DNA of 64,000 nucleotides from Calothrix sp. NIES-2098 (GTDB taxonomy: Bacteria > Cyanobacteriota > Cyanobacteriia > Cyanobacteriales > Nostocaceae): positions 1,734,001 through 1,798,000 of the forward strand of contig AP018172.1 of NCBI GenBank assembly GCA_002368175.1, written 5' to 3'. Within the stretch, counting starts at the first letter, position 1. Each line of letters begins with the position of its first letter. The position numbers and the translations under genes are program-made. This document shows, in pieces, positions 33,568-42,944 of the stretch. Below the pieces are notes generated by a model, which was not told the DNA's origin, ran no database searches, and saw only the letters and a program-made list of their open reading frames with translations.

Positions 33568-35268
33568 ATGGGACAAGGCTTCTTACAAATTGGGCTAACG
33601 TTATGTATTGTCATAGCAATTACATCTATCTTGGGAAGATACATAGCACGTGTCTTTTTAGGAGAAAGAACACTGCTCGATCCCTTAATGAATCCTATAG
33701 AGCGAGGTATCTACGTTCTAGTAGGCGTCCAGAAGAAATTGAATATGACAGGTTGGCAGTATGCCAGGGCGATACTGTACAGTAACCTTGTCATGGGCAT
33801 TGTAGTGTATTTGCTGATATTTTTTCAGAAGTCTTTACCTTGGAATCCCAATGGCTTAGGTACGCCCACTTGGGACACCTTACTGCATACCACCATTTCA
33901 TTTCTGACAAACACCGACCAACAACACTACGCTGGCGAGACTACATTAAGCTATTTTAGCCAGGTAGCGGCTTTAGGTTTTTTGATGTTTACCTCAGCTG
34001 CTACTGGGTTGGCCGTGGGAATTGCCTTTATTCGCGGATTGACAGGTAGAAAGTTAGGAAACTTTTATGTCGATCTCACCCGTGGGATTACGCGAGTATT
34101 ATTACCTGTATCAGTAATTGGCGCGATCGCTTTACTGAAATTAGGCGTACCGCAAACATTAGCCGAAACCCTAGTAGTCAAAACCTTAGAAGGAGGGACG
34201 CAGTATATAGCTAGAGGCCCAGTAGCATCTTTTGAAATGATTAAAATGTTGGGCGAGAATGGCGGCGGCTTTTTTGGCGTTAACTCGGCTCATCCCTTTG
34301 AAAATCCCAATGCTGCTACTAATTTAATAGAAACGATCGCGATGATTTCTATTCCCGCAGCCTTGATTTATGCCTATGGTGTATTTGCCAATAACATTAA
34401 ACAAGCTTGGCTGCTGTTTTGGATGGTGTTTATCATTTTTGTTGTCTTGGTTGGGATAACAGCAAGCGCCGAATTACAAGGTAATCCCCTGGTTAATGGC
34501 ACCTTAGGAATAGAACATCCGAATTTAGAAGGTAAAGAAGTTCGATTTGGTTGGGCACAAACAGCACTGTGGGCTGTCATGACTACCGGCACCATGTCTG
34601 GTGCTGTCAACGGAATGCACGATTCTTTAATGCCCCAAGGAATATTTTCGACTTTATTTAACTTGTTTCTCCAGATTATTTGGGGAGGTCAGGGAACGGG
34701 AATAGCTTACTTATTAATTTACGTAATTCTTACCGTATTCTTGACTGGGTTAATGGTAGGGCGCACCCCAGAGTTTTTAGGACGCAAAATTGAAAAACGC
34801 GAAATTATTCTCGCCAGTATAGTATTACTGGTACATCCAATAGCGATATTAATTCCTAGTGCGATCGCCTTAGCCTACCCAATTTCCTTATCTGGAATTA
34901 CCAACCCCGGTTTTCACGGCATCTCTCAAGTAGTTTATGAATATGCCTCAGCTGCTGCTAACAACGGTTCGGGATTAGCAGGGTTAGCTAATACCCAACC
35001 AGCACCTACAGCTTTATGGTGGAATCTGAGTTGCCTATTTCCTCTGTTAGCAGGACGTTACATTCCGATTATTGCCATCCTCCTATTAGCTGATAGTATG
35101 TCTCGTAAACAAACAGTACCCGAAACCCCCGGTACTTTGAGAACTGATTCTCTGCTATTTACTTGTGTGACAGCCGGGATCGCTCTAATTTTAGGCGTGC
35201 TGACTTTTTTCCCGGTTTTGGCTTTAGGCCCCATCGCCGAAGGTTTTAAATTAGCCTCTGGCAGTTAG
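33568..35268 (+). CDS. kdpA: Potassium-transporting ATPase subunit KdpA
   Basis: A 566-residue polytopic membrane protein, the potassium-binding and translocating channel-like subunit of the high-affinity KdpFABC pump. The translation shows about ten helices and four selectivity-filter-like segments, including NTDQQHYAGETTLSY, GENGGGFFGVNSAHPFENP, GTMSGAVNGMHDSL and ANNGSGLAG. The start is set at ATG 33568, giving MGQGFLQIGLTL as expected for KdpA; the in-frame TTG 33553 would add five residues. First gene of a kdpA-kdpB-kdpG-kdpC operon. Expression is normally induced by potassium limitation or salt/desiccation stress. Confidence 0.95.
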   Translation: MGQGFLQIGLTLCIVIAITSILGRYIARVFLGERTLLDPLMNPIERGIYVLVGVQKKLNMTGWQYARAILYSNLVMGIVVYLLIFFQKSLPWNPNGLGTPTWDTLLHTTISFLTNTDQQHYAGETTLSYFSQVAALGFLMFTSAATGLAVGIAFIRGLTGRKLGNFYVDLTRGITRVLLPVSVIGAIALLKLGVPQTLAETLVVKTLEGGTQYIARGPVASFEMIKMLGENGGGFFGVNSAHPFENPNAATNLIETIAMISIPAALIYAYGVFANNIKQAWLLFWMVFIIFVVLVGITASAELQGNPLVNGTLGIEHPNLEGKEVRFGWAQTALWAVMTTGTMSGAVNGMHDSLMPQGIFSTLFNLFLQIIWGGQGTGIAYLLIYVILTVFLTGLMVGRTPEFLGRKIEKREIILASIVLLVHPIAILIPSAIALAYPISLSGITNPGFHGISQVVYEYASAAANNGSGLAGLANTQPAPTALWWNLSCLFPLLAGRYIPIIAILLLADSMSRKQTVPETPGTLRTDSLLFTCVTAGIALILGVLTFFPVLALGPIAEGFKLASGS

Positions 35269-35364
35269 ATGAGGAGGATAAGGGAGAAAAAGTAGAAAAC
35301 ACTCCCCATCTCCCTCTGCTCCCCCATCTCCCCCATCTCCGCGTTCCCCTCACTCACCAAATTT
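35269..35364. other. Purine/pyrimidine-biased spacer between kdpA and kdpB
   Basis: A purine-rich half (GAGGAGGATAAGGGAGAAAAA) is followed by a pyrimidine-rich half with CCCCATCTCC repeated. Similar in style to the palindrome after petG, but here only loosely complementary. It may slow or tune transcription between the two genes. Confidence 0.5.
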
Positions 35365-37470
35365 ATGAATCCAGTTGCAACTACCTCTAAAGCTAAACCT
35401 CCACGTTCTCGTCATGGCGATCGCCGTCAATCACGCAAAAAAGCAAAAGTAAGTGCCAGAGGCATATATTTAAGAGCAATTAAGGACGCTTTTGTTAAGC
35501 TCAATCCCAAACAGGCAATCAAAAACCCGGTGATGTTTTTGGTTTGGATGGGCGCGATCGTTACCTTAGCGGTAACAATCGATCCCACTCTATTTGGCCC
35601 AGTTAACCAGAATAATCCACAACTATTCAACGGCTTGTTAACAGGAATTTTGTTCTTCACCGTTTGGTTTGCTAATTTTGCCGAAGCTGTAGCTGAAGGA
35701 AGGGGTAAAGCTCAAGCTGATGCTTTACGCTCAACAAAATCAGAAACGATCGCTAAAAAACTCGCTCCTGATGGTTCAATTACCGAAGTTCCATCTACCA
35801 GCCTCAAACAGGGTGATACTGTCTACGTGGTAGCAGGAGATTTTATTCCCGCTGATGGGGAAGTGATTATGGGCGTAGCCTCAGTGGATGAATCGGCTAT
35901 TACAGGGGAATCTGCACCAGTACTCAAGGAATCAGGCTCGGACATTGCCAGTTCTGTAACCGGTGGGACGCGGATTATCTCCGATGAATTAATAGTTCGC
36001 ATCACAGCTGACTCTGGCAAAGGATTCATCGATCGGATGATTGCCTTGGTAGAAGGCGCAGAACGCAGCAAAACACCAAATGAAATTGCCCTGACAGTGT
36101 TATTAGCAGTTCTCAGCTTAGTGTTTTTGTTTGTAGTCGCAACATTGCCTGCATTTGCTTACACCGTTAAAAGTCCAGTTAGCGTCCCGATTTTGATCGC
36201 CCTATTAGTAGCCTTGATCCCCACAACAATTGGTGGTTTGCTGAGTGCCATAGGCATAGCCGGGATGGATCGAGTGGCGCAATTTAATGTTATTTCCACC
36301 TCCGGACGAGCAGTTGAAGCCGCTGGAGATGTTAATACCCTAGTTTTAGACAAGACAGGTACAATCACCCTTGGCAATCGCTTGGCAGAAGAGTTTATCC
36401 CCATCAACGGACACTCAATGGAGGAAATTGCTAATGTAGCTTGGATAGCTAGTGTTTTTGATGATACCCCTGAAGGCAAATCAATTCTCCGACTAGCAGA
36501 AAGGTTCGGCGCTAGGGTAGACTTTGACCCCAACCACGCCCAAGGAGTAGAATTTTCTGCCAAAACCCGTATGAGTGGTACAAATCTGCCAGGTGGACGT
36601 GAAGTACGCAAGGGAGCAGTAGAAGCAATTATCGGGTTTGTTCGTTCTCGTAACGGACGTGAAACTCCCGAACTCAATACCGCTTACGAAAGAGTTTCCC
36701 AACAAGGAGGTACACCCCTAGCTGTTTGCTTAGATCGCGAAATCTACGGAGTCATCTATCTCAAAGATATTGTCAAACCTGGGATTCGCGAACGGTTTGA
36801 CCAGTTACGCCGCATGGGGGTACGTACCATTATGCTGACTGGGGACAATCGGATTACTGCTTCGGTGATTGCCAAAGAAGCTGGAGTTGATGAATTTATA
36901 GCCGAAGCCACACCAGAAGATAAAATCTCTGTTATTCAACAGGAACAGTCTGAGGGCAAACTAGTAGCCATGACAGGAGATGGAACTAATGATGCTCCTG
37001 CCTTAGCACAGGCTAATGTTGGTGTAGCCATGAATACTGGTACTCAAGCAGCAAAAGAAGCCGCTAACATGGTGGATTTAGACTCAGACCCCACAAAGCT
37101 GATTGATATTGTCAGTATTGGTAAACAATTGCTCATTACTCGCGGAGCCTTAACGACATTTTCTTTGGCTAATGATATTGCTAAGTACTTTGCAATTATC
37201 CCGGTAATTTTTGCCTCTGCTAATTTGCAAAGTCTGAATATTATGAAATTGACTAGTACGAATACGGCTGTGCTATCAGCTTTGATCTACAACGCATTGA
37301 TTATTCCAGTGTTAATTCCTTTAGCTTTAAAAGGCGTACAGTTTAAACCATTGACTGCTAATAAACTGCTGCAACGCAATATCTTGATTTATGGTTTAGG
37401 TGGTATAGTTTCACCCTTTATCGCTATTAAATTGATAGATATGCTGCTTGCAGCCGCAGGATTAACCTAA
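35365..37470 (+). CDS. kdpB: Potassium-transporting ATPase ATP-binding subunit KdpB
   Basis: A 701-residue P-type ATPase (type IA). A basic N-terminal extension (SRHGDRRQSRKKAKVSARG) precedes the first helices. The actuator loop has TGESAPV, the phosphorylated aspartate is D329 in DKTGTIT, and the hinge motif TGDGTNDAPA is present. It energises the KdpA channel by ATP hydrolysis at the cytosolic face of the plasma membrane. It lies 96 bp after kdpA and 47 bp before kdpG. Confidence 0.97.
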   Translation: MNPVATTSKAKPPRSRHGDRRQSRKKAKVSARGIYLRAIKDAFVKLNPKQAIKNPVMFLVWMGAIVTLAVTIDPTLFGPVNQNNPQLFNGLLTGILFFTVWFANFAEAVAEGRGKAQADALRSTKSETIAKKLAPDGSITEVPSTSLKQGDTVYVVAGDFIPADGEVIMGVASVDESAITGESAPVLKESGSDIASSVTGGTRIISDELIVRITADSGKGFIDRMIALVEGAERSKTPNEIALTVLLAVLSLVFLFVVATLPAFAYTVKSPVSVPILIALLVALIPTTIGGLLSAIGIAGMDRVAQFNVISTSGRAVEAAGDVNTLVLDKTGTITLGNRLAEEFIPINGHSMEEIANVAWIASVFDDTPEGKSILRLAERFGARVDFDPNHAQGVEFSAKTRMSGTNLPGGREVRKGAVEAIIGFVRSRNGRETPELNTAYERVSQQGGTPLAVCLDREIYGVIYLKDIVKPGIRERFDQLRRMGVRTIMLTGDNRITASVIAKEAGVDEFIAEATPEDKISVIQQEQSEGKLVAMTGDGTNDAPALAQANVGVAMNTGTQAAKEAANMVDLDSDPTKLIDIVSIGKQLLITRGALTTFSLANDIAKYFAIIPVIFASANLQSLNIMKLTSTNTAVLSALIYNALIIPVLIPLALKGVQFKPLTANKLLQRNILIYGLGGIVSPFIAIKLIDMLLAAAGLT

Positions 37471-37517
37471 AAAATTGAAAATTCAAAAATAATTGTCAGG
37501 GATACATAGCGGCAAAA

Positions 37518-37772
37518 ATGAAGCAAAAATTTAATTATTTGGATCTAATGCAGGCAATATCATTTGTCTGGTTACAATGGCGCAAACAACATTTGCCCCT
37601 AGCAATATTTATTGTGCTGTGCTTGAATTTGGCAATTGCGCCTGTAGTTTATGCTGCTTCTGATGGGATTTTAGAACGGCGATCGGCTTGGGCAATTGGT
37701 ATTTTAGGATTTATTACAGTAGCACTTGTTATTTACTTGTTTGTCGTCATATTTCAGCCAGAACGCTTCTAA
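37518..37772 (+). CDS. kdpG: KdpG, small membrane protein with a KdpF-like C-terminus
   Basis: An 84-residue protein with two hydrophobic helices (about 26-47 and 60-79). The last part, VIYLFVVIFQPERF, matches the short lipid-like stabilising subunit KdpF, which ends LLxPExF in many bacteria. The first half (HLPLAIFIVLCLNLAIAPVVYA) is extra. The position between kdpB and kdpC matches the Anabaena kdpABGC order. It may replace KdpF in stabilising the KdpABC complex. The symbol is from operon position and recall. Confidence 0.75.
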   Translation: MKQKFNYLDLMQAISFVWLQWRKQHLPLAIFIVLCLNLAIAPVVYAASDGILERRSAWAIGILGFITVALVIYLFVVIFQPERF

Positions 37773-37821
37773 AATTCAAAATTATTATTCACAATTCTGA
37801 GAAGAACGGACAGATTATTGT

Positions 37822-38433
37822 ATGTCTATTATTCGAGAAATCATCAGGTCAATTCTTGTAACTATAGTACTTTGGTTGCTAACGGCGATCGTATATCCTC
37901 TAGTAATTTTAGGCGTTGGTCAAGGTTTATTTCCCTTGGAAGCTAATGGCAGCATCATGCGGAATATAAATGACCAAGCAATTGGTTCTAGTTTAATTGG
38001 TCAAGTGTTTACATCAGATAAATATTTTCATGGTCGTCCAAGTACTGTGAGATATAGCCAAGGTAAAAAAGCGAAACCAACTGGTATATCTGGTGCTAGC
38101 AATCTTGCCCCTAGCAATCCAGAATTACTCAACCGAATTATCGAACAAGCAAATCAATTACAAGAAGAGAATATTCAACCCACAGCCGATTTAATTTATA
38201 CATCTGGCTCTGGTTTAGATCCTCATATTTCTTTGAAAGCAGCTAGAGAGCAGGTGGAAAGGGTTGCTCGCGCGCGTAATATTAAAGAAGATGATATATT
38301 ACCTAAAATTAATAAATACACTGATGGAAGATTTTTGTGGATCTTTGGTGAACCAGGAGTGAATATTCTGCGATTGAATTACGACCTCGATCTGCAAGAA
38401 ATTTTGGATCAGCAAAAAATTAATAATCAGTAA
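37822..38433 (+). CDS. kdpC: Potassium-transporting ATPase subunit KdpC
   Basis: A 203-residue protein with one N-terminal membrane helix (about 12-35) and a periplasmic domain. KdpC landmarks are present: QAIGSSLIGQVFTSDKYFHGRPS, NLAPSNPELLNRI, SGSGLDPHISLKAAREQVERVA. It raises ATP affinity and holds KdpA and KdpB together. Last recognisable kdp gene here; the sensor gene kdpD that often follows in Anabaena is not found, and the next gene is a DMT transporter. Confidence 0.95.
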   Translation: MSIIREIIRSILVTIVLWLLTAIVYPLVILGVGQGLFPLEANGSIMRNINDQAIGSSLIGQVFTSDKYFHGRPSTVRYSQGKKAKPTGISGASNLAPSNPELLNRIIEQANQLQEENIQPTADLIYTSGSGLDPHISLKAAREQVERVARARNIKEDDILPKINKYTDGRFLWIFGEPGVNILRLNYDLDLQEILDQQKINNQ

Positions 38434-38469
38434 AACTATTAACAATTTAAAATTTAAACTTTAAAACAG

Positions 38470-38500
38470 TTGGAGTAGGGAGTTTATCATCCTACTCCAA
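38470..38500 (+). terminator. Hairpin after kdpC
   Basis: TTGGAGTAGG (38470-38479) and CCTACTCCAA (38491-38500) are perfect complements with an 11-base loop, 36 bp past the kdpC stop. There is no T-run. It supports the operon ending at kdpC. Confidence 0.5.
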
Positions 38501-38558
38501 ATGATGCTAAGTGTAGATATAGGGGTTTTAAACGTTTTAATTTCCGATCGCTATAACT

Positions 38559-39476
38559 ATGCATCAAAGTTCTGGTCGCTGGCAGTTAGGGCTAGCTTTA
38601 TCGCTATTAACGGTGTTTTTATGGGGAATTCTACTTATTGCCTTAACAGTGACACTACAAGCACTTGATGTCTACACAGTTATATGGTTTCGGTTTGCAG
38701 TGTCGTTTGGCTTACTAGCTGTGTATTTAGGCGTACAAGGTAAATTACCAACTTTAGAACAATTGCGTTCTGCTTCTAAGAAATTGTTAGCGATCGCCAC
38801 AATTTTCTTGGCAATGAATTACTTTTTATTTTTACAAGGTTTATCGCTCACATCACCTGCTAATGCTGAAGTAATCATTCAATTTTCTTCAGTTTTTTTA
38901 GGTTTGGGAGGATTAGTTATTTTTAAAGAACGTTATCACCTATTTCAATGGATAGGTGTCGGTGTCTTTACTCTCGGTTATATTTTATTTTTTCACGAAC
39001 AACTGAATAATTTAATTACGGCTAATCACACATACCTTTATGGTAGCGGTTTAATTATTTTAGGAGCAGCTACATGGGCTGTTTATGCTTTAGCACAAAA
39101 ACAGTTATTACAAACCTTGACTTCTGCTCAAATTATGCTCGTTGTTTATGGTGGATGTGCTTTTTTATTTACCCCATTTAGTGCAGGTAAAACGATTTTT
39201 ACACTCAACAATTTACATTTATACACATTAATTTTTTGTGCTTTTAATACACTCATTGCCTATGGTGCTTTTGCCGAATCACTAGCACATTGGGAAGCAT
39301 CAAGGGTGAGCGCAGTCTTAGCATTAGCTCCGATTGTGACCTTAATAGCAGTGTGGGCTGTATCAGTATTTGCACCTTCACTGATACTACCAGAAAAACT
39401 CACAATAGTAGGAGTACTAGGAGCCGTTTTAGTTGTTACTGGTGCGGTTGCAATTGCCCTAGGAAAAACGGAATAA
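38559..39476 (+). CDS. DMT superfamily (EamA-type) transporter
   Basis: A 305-residue membrane protein with about ten predicted helices in two EamA halves: GILLIALTVTLQALDVYTVIWFRF in the first and LYGSGLIILGAATWAVYALAQKQLL in the second. Members export or exchange small metabolites such as amino acids or nucleotides. The substrate cannot be predicted. It has its own start 125 bp after kdpC beyond a hairpin, so is probably a separate unit. Confidence 0.88.
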   Translation: MHQSSGRWQLGLALSLLTVFLWGILLIALTVTLQALDVYTVIWFRFAVSFGLLAVYLGVQGKLPTLEQLRSASKKLLAIATIFLAMNYFLFLQGLSLTSPANAEVIIQFSSVFLGLGGLVIFKERYHLFQWIGVGVFTLGYILFFHEQLNNLITANHTYLYGSGLIILGAATWAVYALAQKQLLQTLTSAQIMLVVYGGCAFLFTPFSAGKTIFTLNNLHLYTLIFCAFNTLIAYGAFAESLAHWEASRVSAVLALAPIVTLIAVWAVSVFAPSLILPEKLTIVGVLGAVLVVTGAVAIALGKTE

Positions 39477-39806
39477 TACCTATTTTTCAGAGTTTTTACT
39501 AGCTATTAATTGTAATATATTAATCATCTATTCAAAGCTACATGAGAAATACTGAGGCAAGGTAATTTTTTCTTTGTTATGATTTCACAGTAAGCATCAG
39601 CCAATTGAGTAAATCTCTTGCCAAGTGGATATTTTTTAGATCGACATGGCGCTGTTACATTTAATTGTTGGTATTGTAACAAAGAGATAAAAACTCAAAA
39701 AAAATTCATAATAGAGAGGCGATTAATATTAAATAACCTTACCAGGGTGTCCAAATAACTACCAAAGCTAACGCCTCGTAGCACACATCACCGAAACAGT
39801 TAAGCG
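39477..39806. other. Intergenic region upstream of the DUF1400 hydrolase
   Basis: 330 bp with no gene, repeat or hairpin that I could support. Probably the promoter of the following gene. Confidence 0.5.
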
Positions 39807-41570
39807 ATGATTAGTTTGTTTGGTAATCGGGCCAGCACCCTGGTAAAAATTTTGCTATTGCTGGTTCTTTCAACCTTGCTGCCAATATTTGGAATTAGTA
39901 ATTCTGTATTAGCAGCAGAGCAAGTTTATGGTTCTTATTCAGCCATACAACTTTCTGTTCCAGTTACTTCTTTAGAAAACTACGCCCGCAATGGTGTAAT
40001 TGATAACAAGCTAACCATCTATCAAAAGTACCTACCAGCAGCACAATTCCAAGAATTAAGACGAATTTTAGTCACTCCTGTAAAAGTTAGCCCGGTAGTG
40101 GTTGCACAATTTCTCTATACCCCACAAGGAGAATTTATACTGCAAAGGTTGGCAGCAGCGATCAAAACGCGATCGCCTCAACCACAACCAGAAATTGAAA
40201 CTTTACGATCTGCCTTTATTTCTGCGGCTGCGGAACCAGGGGGATTAACTCTATTAAATCTGTTGCGGAAGTATCCCACCAGCAGCATTAATATTGATTT
40301 AGCCCACAGCATGGAAATAGCTGGAGAATTAGAGCAACTTATCAATGAAACCAGCCGCGCGATCGCAGAAGTTAGCAAAAAGTCCAATTTAGAAGCAACT
40401 ATTCAAGAGCCAATAAATTTTTCGCAATTACCAGATTTACGGCGACAAGGGCAATATAAAGCGCAAAAATATACACTAAAGTTCTTCGACTTGTCACGTC
40501 GCAGATCGTTGTTGAGCGATGTGTATGTTCCCAATGTCCAAAGCCCCGCACCAGTCATTGTCATTTCGCATGGTTTAGGGACAGATAGCAGTAACTTTCG
40601 CTACTTAGCCGAGCATTTAGCTTCTTATGGATTTGCTGTTGTTGTTCCCAATCACTGCGATCGCAATGAGCAGGCAAGTGAAGTTGCAGAAGCCGAGGAA
40701 TTTACAGATCGACCTTTAGATGTGACATATATACTCAATGAATTGGAGAAGGCTAACCAGTCCGATCCGCGTTTTCAGAGTAAGTTAAATCTGCAACAAG
40801 TCGGGATTTTTGGTCAATCCTTGGGTGGTTACACAGCTTTAGCCTTGGCTGGCGCGAAGATTAACTTTGCGCAACTCCAAAAAGACTGTCAGCCACAGGT
40901 ACTGCAAGACACATGGAATATGTCTTTATTGCTCCAGTGTCGTGCTTTAGCTGTAAATAAACAGCAGTTTGGTAAAGAAGTTAATTTTCGGGATGAGAGA
41001 GTCAAAGCCGCGATCGCAGTTAATCCTATTACTAGTGCGATTTTTGGCAAAGCTGGCTTGAGTCAAATTCAAATTCCCGTCATGCTTGTTGGTAGCAGTG
41101 ATGATACCGTTGCTCCAGCCTTATTCGAGCAAATTTTACCGTTCTCCTGGTTTGCTAATCCCCAAAAATATCTTGTGATGCTTGTAGGTGCAACCCATTT
41201 TTCCACTATTGGTAATGGTAATAGTGGTAATGAGCCAGTAGGAGCGCTGTCTCAAGTGATTGGCGATCGTCCAGATCAAGCACGTCGCTACATAAATGCT
41301 TTGAGTTTGCCTTTTTTTCAAACTTATGTTGCGCGAACATCACAATATTCTCCCTACCTCAACGCCGCCTACGCTCAAGCTATCTCCAGTCAGCCTCTCA
41401 GCTTGAGTTTTGTGCAGTCTCTTACCACAACTGAATTAGCACAAGCTGTAGATATCGAAACCCAAGCCACTAAACTATCTTTAACAAGATCGCCTAACTC
41501 TATAGTCAATTTTGGGTTTCGGATGTTGGATATGGGAATTGCACTGTTACACGTGGTAATTTTTCTGTAA
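39807..41570 (+). CDS. Alpha/beta hydrolase with N-terminal DUF1400 domain
   Basis: A 587-residue protein. A signal peptide (ILLLLVLSTLLPIFGISNSVLA) leads into a DUF1400 region (about 40-175, SAIQLSVPVTSLENYARNG). The hydrolase domain starts near 245: oxyanion SHGLGTDSSNF, nucleophile elbow GQSLGGY with S338, acid in GSSDDTVAP and histidine in ATHFST. This looks like a secreted lipase/esterase or dienelactone-hydrolase-like enzyme, typical of cyanobacteria. The substrate is unknown. It stands alone, followed by a hairpin and truB. Confidence 0.88.
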   Translation: MISLFGNRASTLVKILLLLVLSTLLPIFGISNSVLAAEQVYGSYSAIQLSVPVTSLENYARNGVIDNKLTIYQKYLPAAQFQELRRILVTPVKVSPVVVAQFLYTPQGEFILQRLAAAIKTRSPQPQPEIETLRSAFISAAAEPGGLTLLNLLRKYPTSSINIDLAHSMEIAGELEQLINETSRAIAEVSKKSNLEATIQEPINFSQLPDLRRQGQYKAQKYTLKFFDLSRRRSLLSDVYVPNVQSPAPVIVISHGLGTDSSNFRYLAEHLASYGFAVVVPNHCDRNEQASEVAEAEEFTDRPLDVTYILNELEKANQSDPRFQSKLNLQQVGIFGQSLGGYTALALAGAKINFAQLQKDCQPQVLQDTWNMSLLLQCRALAVNKQQFGKEVNFRDERVKAAIAVNPITSAIFGKAGLSQIQIPVMLVGSSDDTVAPALFEQILPFSWFANPQKYLVMLVGATHFSTIGNGNSGNEPVGALSQVIGDRPDQARRYINALSLPFFQTYVARTSQYSPYLNAAYAQAISSQPLSLSFVQSLTTTELAQAVDIETQATKLSLTRSPNSIVNFGFRMLDMGIALLHVVIFL

Positions 41571-41597
41571 ATTTCATCAAAAAATATTGTAGAGTCA

Positions 41598-41619
41598 AGG
41601 GCGGGGTTTCCCCGTCCCT
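41598..41619 (+). terminator. GTTTC-loop hairpin, copy 1
   Basis: AGGGCGGGG and CCCCGTCCCT fold into about nine pairs with one bulged T and a short T-rich loop. Related hairpins occur at 47675-47700 and 61937-61958. It lies between the hydrolase and truB. Confidence 0.6.
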
Positions 41620-41646
41620 ACAGATGAATTGCTAAAAATTTAAAAT

Positions 41647-42534
41647 GTGACTGTGCAAGGTTTCTTAAACTTAAACAAACCATTTGATTGGACTTCTCAT
41701 GATTGTGTGGCGCGAGTCAGAAAACTTTTGCGCCTCAAACGTGTGGGACACGCAGGAACTTTAGATCCTGCGGCTACTGGAGTGTTACCGATCGCATTTG
41801 GTAAAGCTACAAGATTATTACAGTATTTACCAGGTAATAAAGCTTATAAGGCTACTATCCGGCTAGGCGTGCGTACTACAACCGACGATTTACAAGGGGA
41901 AATAATTACCTCTGCGCCTTGTCCTGGGTTAAGTTTGGCAGAGGTAAAAAGTGTATTACCTCAATTTGAAGGCAAAATAGAGCAGATTCCGCCTAGCTAC
42001 AGCGCCATTCAAGTAGATGGTAAACGCTTATACGATCTAGCACGGCGCGGTGAAAAAGTAGAAGTTCCAGTTCGCACGGTGGAAGTTTTTCAGATAGAAA
42101 TTTTAGATTGGCGAGAAGGAGAATATCCCGAATTAGAGATTGCGATCGCTTGTGGTGCTGGTACATATATTAGAGCGATCGCTCGCGATTTAGGAGCCAT
42201 CTTAGAAACTGGTGGAACCCTCGCCGCTTTAATACGTACAGAAAGCAGTGGTTTCCATTTGAGCGATAGTATCACCTTGGCTGACTTAGAAGCACAACTG
42301 CAAGCAGGGACATTTCAACCTACAGCCCCTGATACCGCTTTGCAATATTTGCCATCTGTGACTTTACCAGCAACAGCTGCTCAAAAATGGTGTCAAGGTC
42401 AGCGAGTTCCTGTAACTATAGATATATCTGGGCTAGTGCGAGTTTACGATGAAGAGTCTCGCTTTTTGGGGATTGGACAATCACAAGCTGGAGTGCTGAT
42501 TCCCCAAATGGTATTTGAACCTGTTTCCTCATAA
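41647..42534 (+). CDS. truB: tRNA pseudouridine(55) synthase TruB
   Basis: A 295-residue pseudouridine synthase. The catalytic aspartate is D40 in GHAGTLDPAATG. Other family signatures: GFLNLNKPFDWTSHDCV at the N-terminus, PPSYSAIQVDGKRLYDLARRG and CGAGTYIRAIARDLG. It makes pseudouridine 55 in the T-loop of tRNAs. The start is GTG 41647 (MTVQGF); GTG 41653 is the alternative. Length is normal for cyanobacteria. Confidence 0.95.
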   Translation: MTVQGFLNLNKPFDWTSHDCVARVRKLLRLKRVGHAGTLDPAATGVLPIAFGKATRLLQYLPGNKAYKATIRLGVRTTTDDLQGEIITSAPCPGLSLAEVKSVLPQFEGKIEQIPPSYSAIQVDGKRLYDLARRGEKVEVPVRTVEVFQIEILDWREGEYPELEIAIACGAGTYIRAIARDLGAILETGGTLAALIRTESSGFHLSDSITLADLEAQLQAGTFQPTAPDTALQYLPSVTLPATAAQKWCQGQRVPVTIDISGLVRVYDEESRFLGIGQSQAGVLIPQMVFEPVSS

Positions 42535-42575
42535 AAACACTCAGAAAATCTTGGCGTCTTTAATGTGAAATATTT

Positions 42576-42938
42576 CTACTCCCAAGTTGCCACATCTCGC
42601 AGTAAATCGGGAATTTGCTCTTGAGATTGGGGAAATTCTAACAAAGTTTCTCTGTAACCCAAATACCCAGATTCCGCAAACGACATCAGCATTCGCGCCA
42701 ACGCCAGCCAAACTTCTGGTTCGTATTCCCAATCACGATAACGTCCAGATTTACCAGCGATGGAACGTAGCGCCCAAAAATAAGAATTTCGCACCACAGA
42801 ACCGCCCTTTTTAAACTCTGGTAAGTCCTCGTGGTTGATGATTAGCACTTCATTGTCAATTCTGGCTCTCATATCAGCCATTGTAATTGATTGGGAAAAT
42901 GTAGAGAATATGCGAATCGCAATATCTCTACATCTCAT
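42576..42938 (-). CDS. Conserved hypothetical protein, 120 aa
   Basis: A soluble protein, acidic in the middle, with RIDNEVLIINHEDLPEFKKGG and WEYEPEVWLALARMLMSFAESGYLGYRETLLEFP. I do not recognise the family. Its ATG lies only six bases past the stop of the TonB receptor on the same strand, so it may be translated from the receptor mRNA. An internal ATG at 42881 (MADMRARIDNE) is an equally plausible start. Confidence 0.6.
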   Translation of the reverse strand: MRCRDIAIRIFSTFSQSITMADMRARIDNEVLIINHEDLPEFKKGGSVVRNSYFWALRSIAGKSGRYRDWEYEPEVWLALARMLMSFAESGYLGYRETLLEFPQSQEQIPDLLRDVATWE

Positions 42939-42944
42939 CTCTAT

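Noticed and set aside
36159..36677. 172-residue minus-strand ORF in kdpB
   Set aside because: Antisense to a confident P-type ATPase; no motif.
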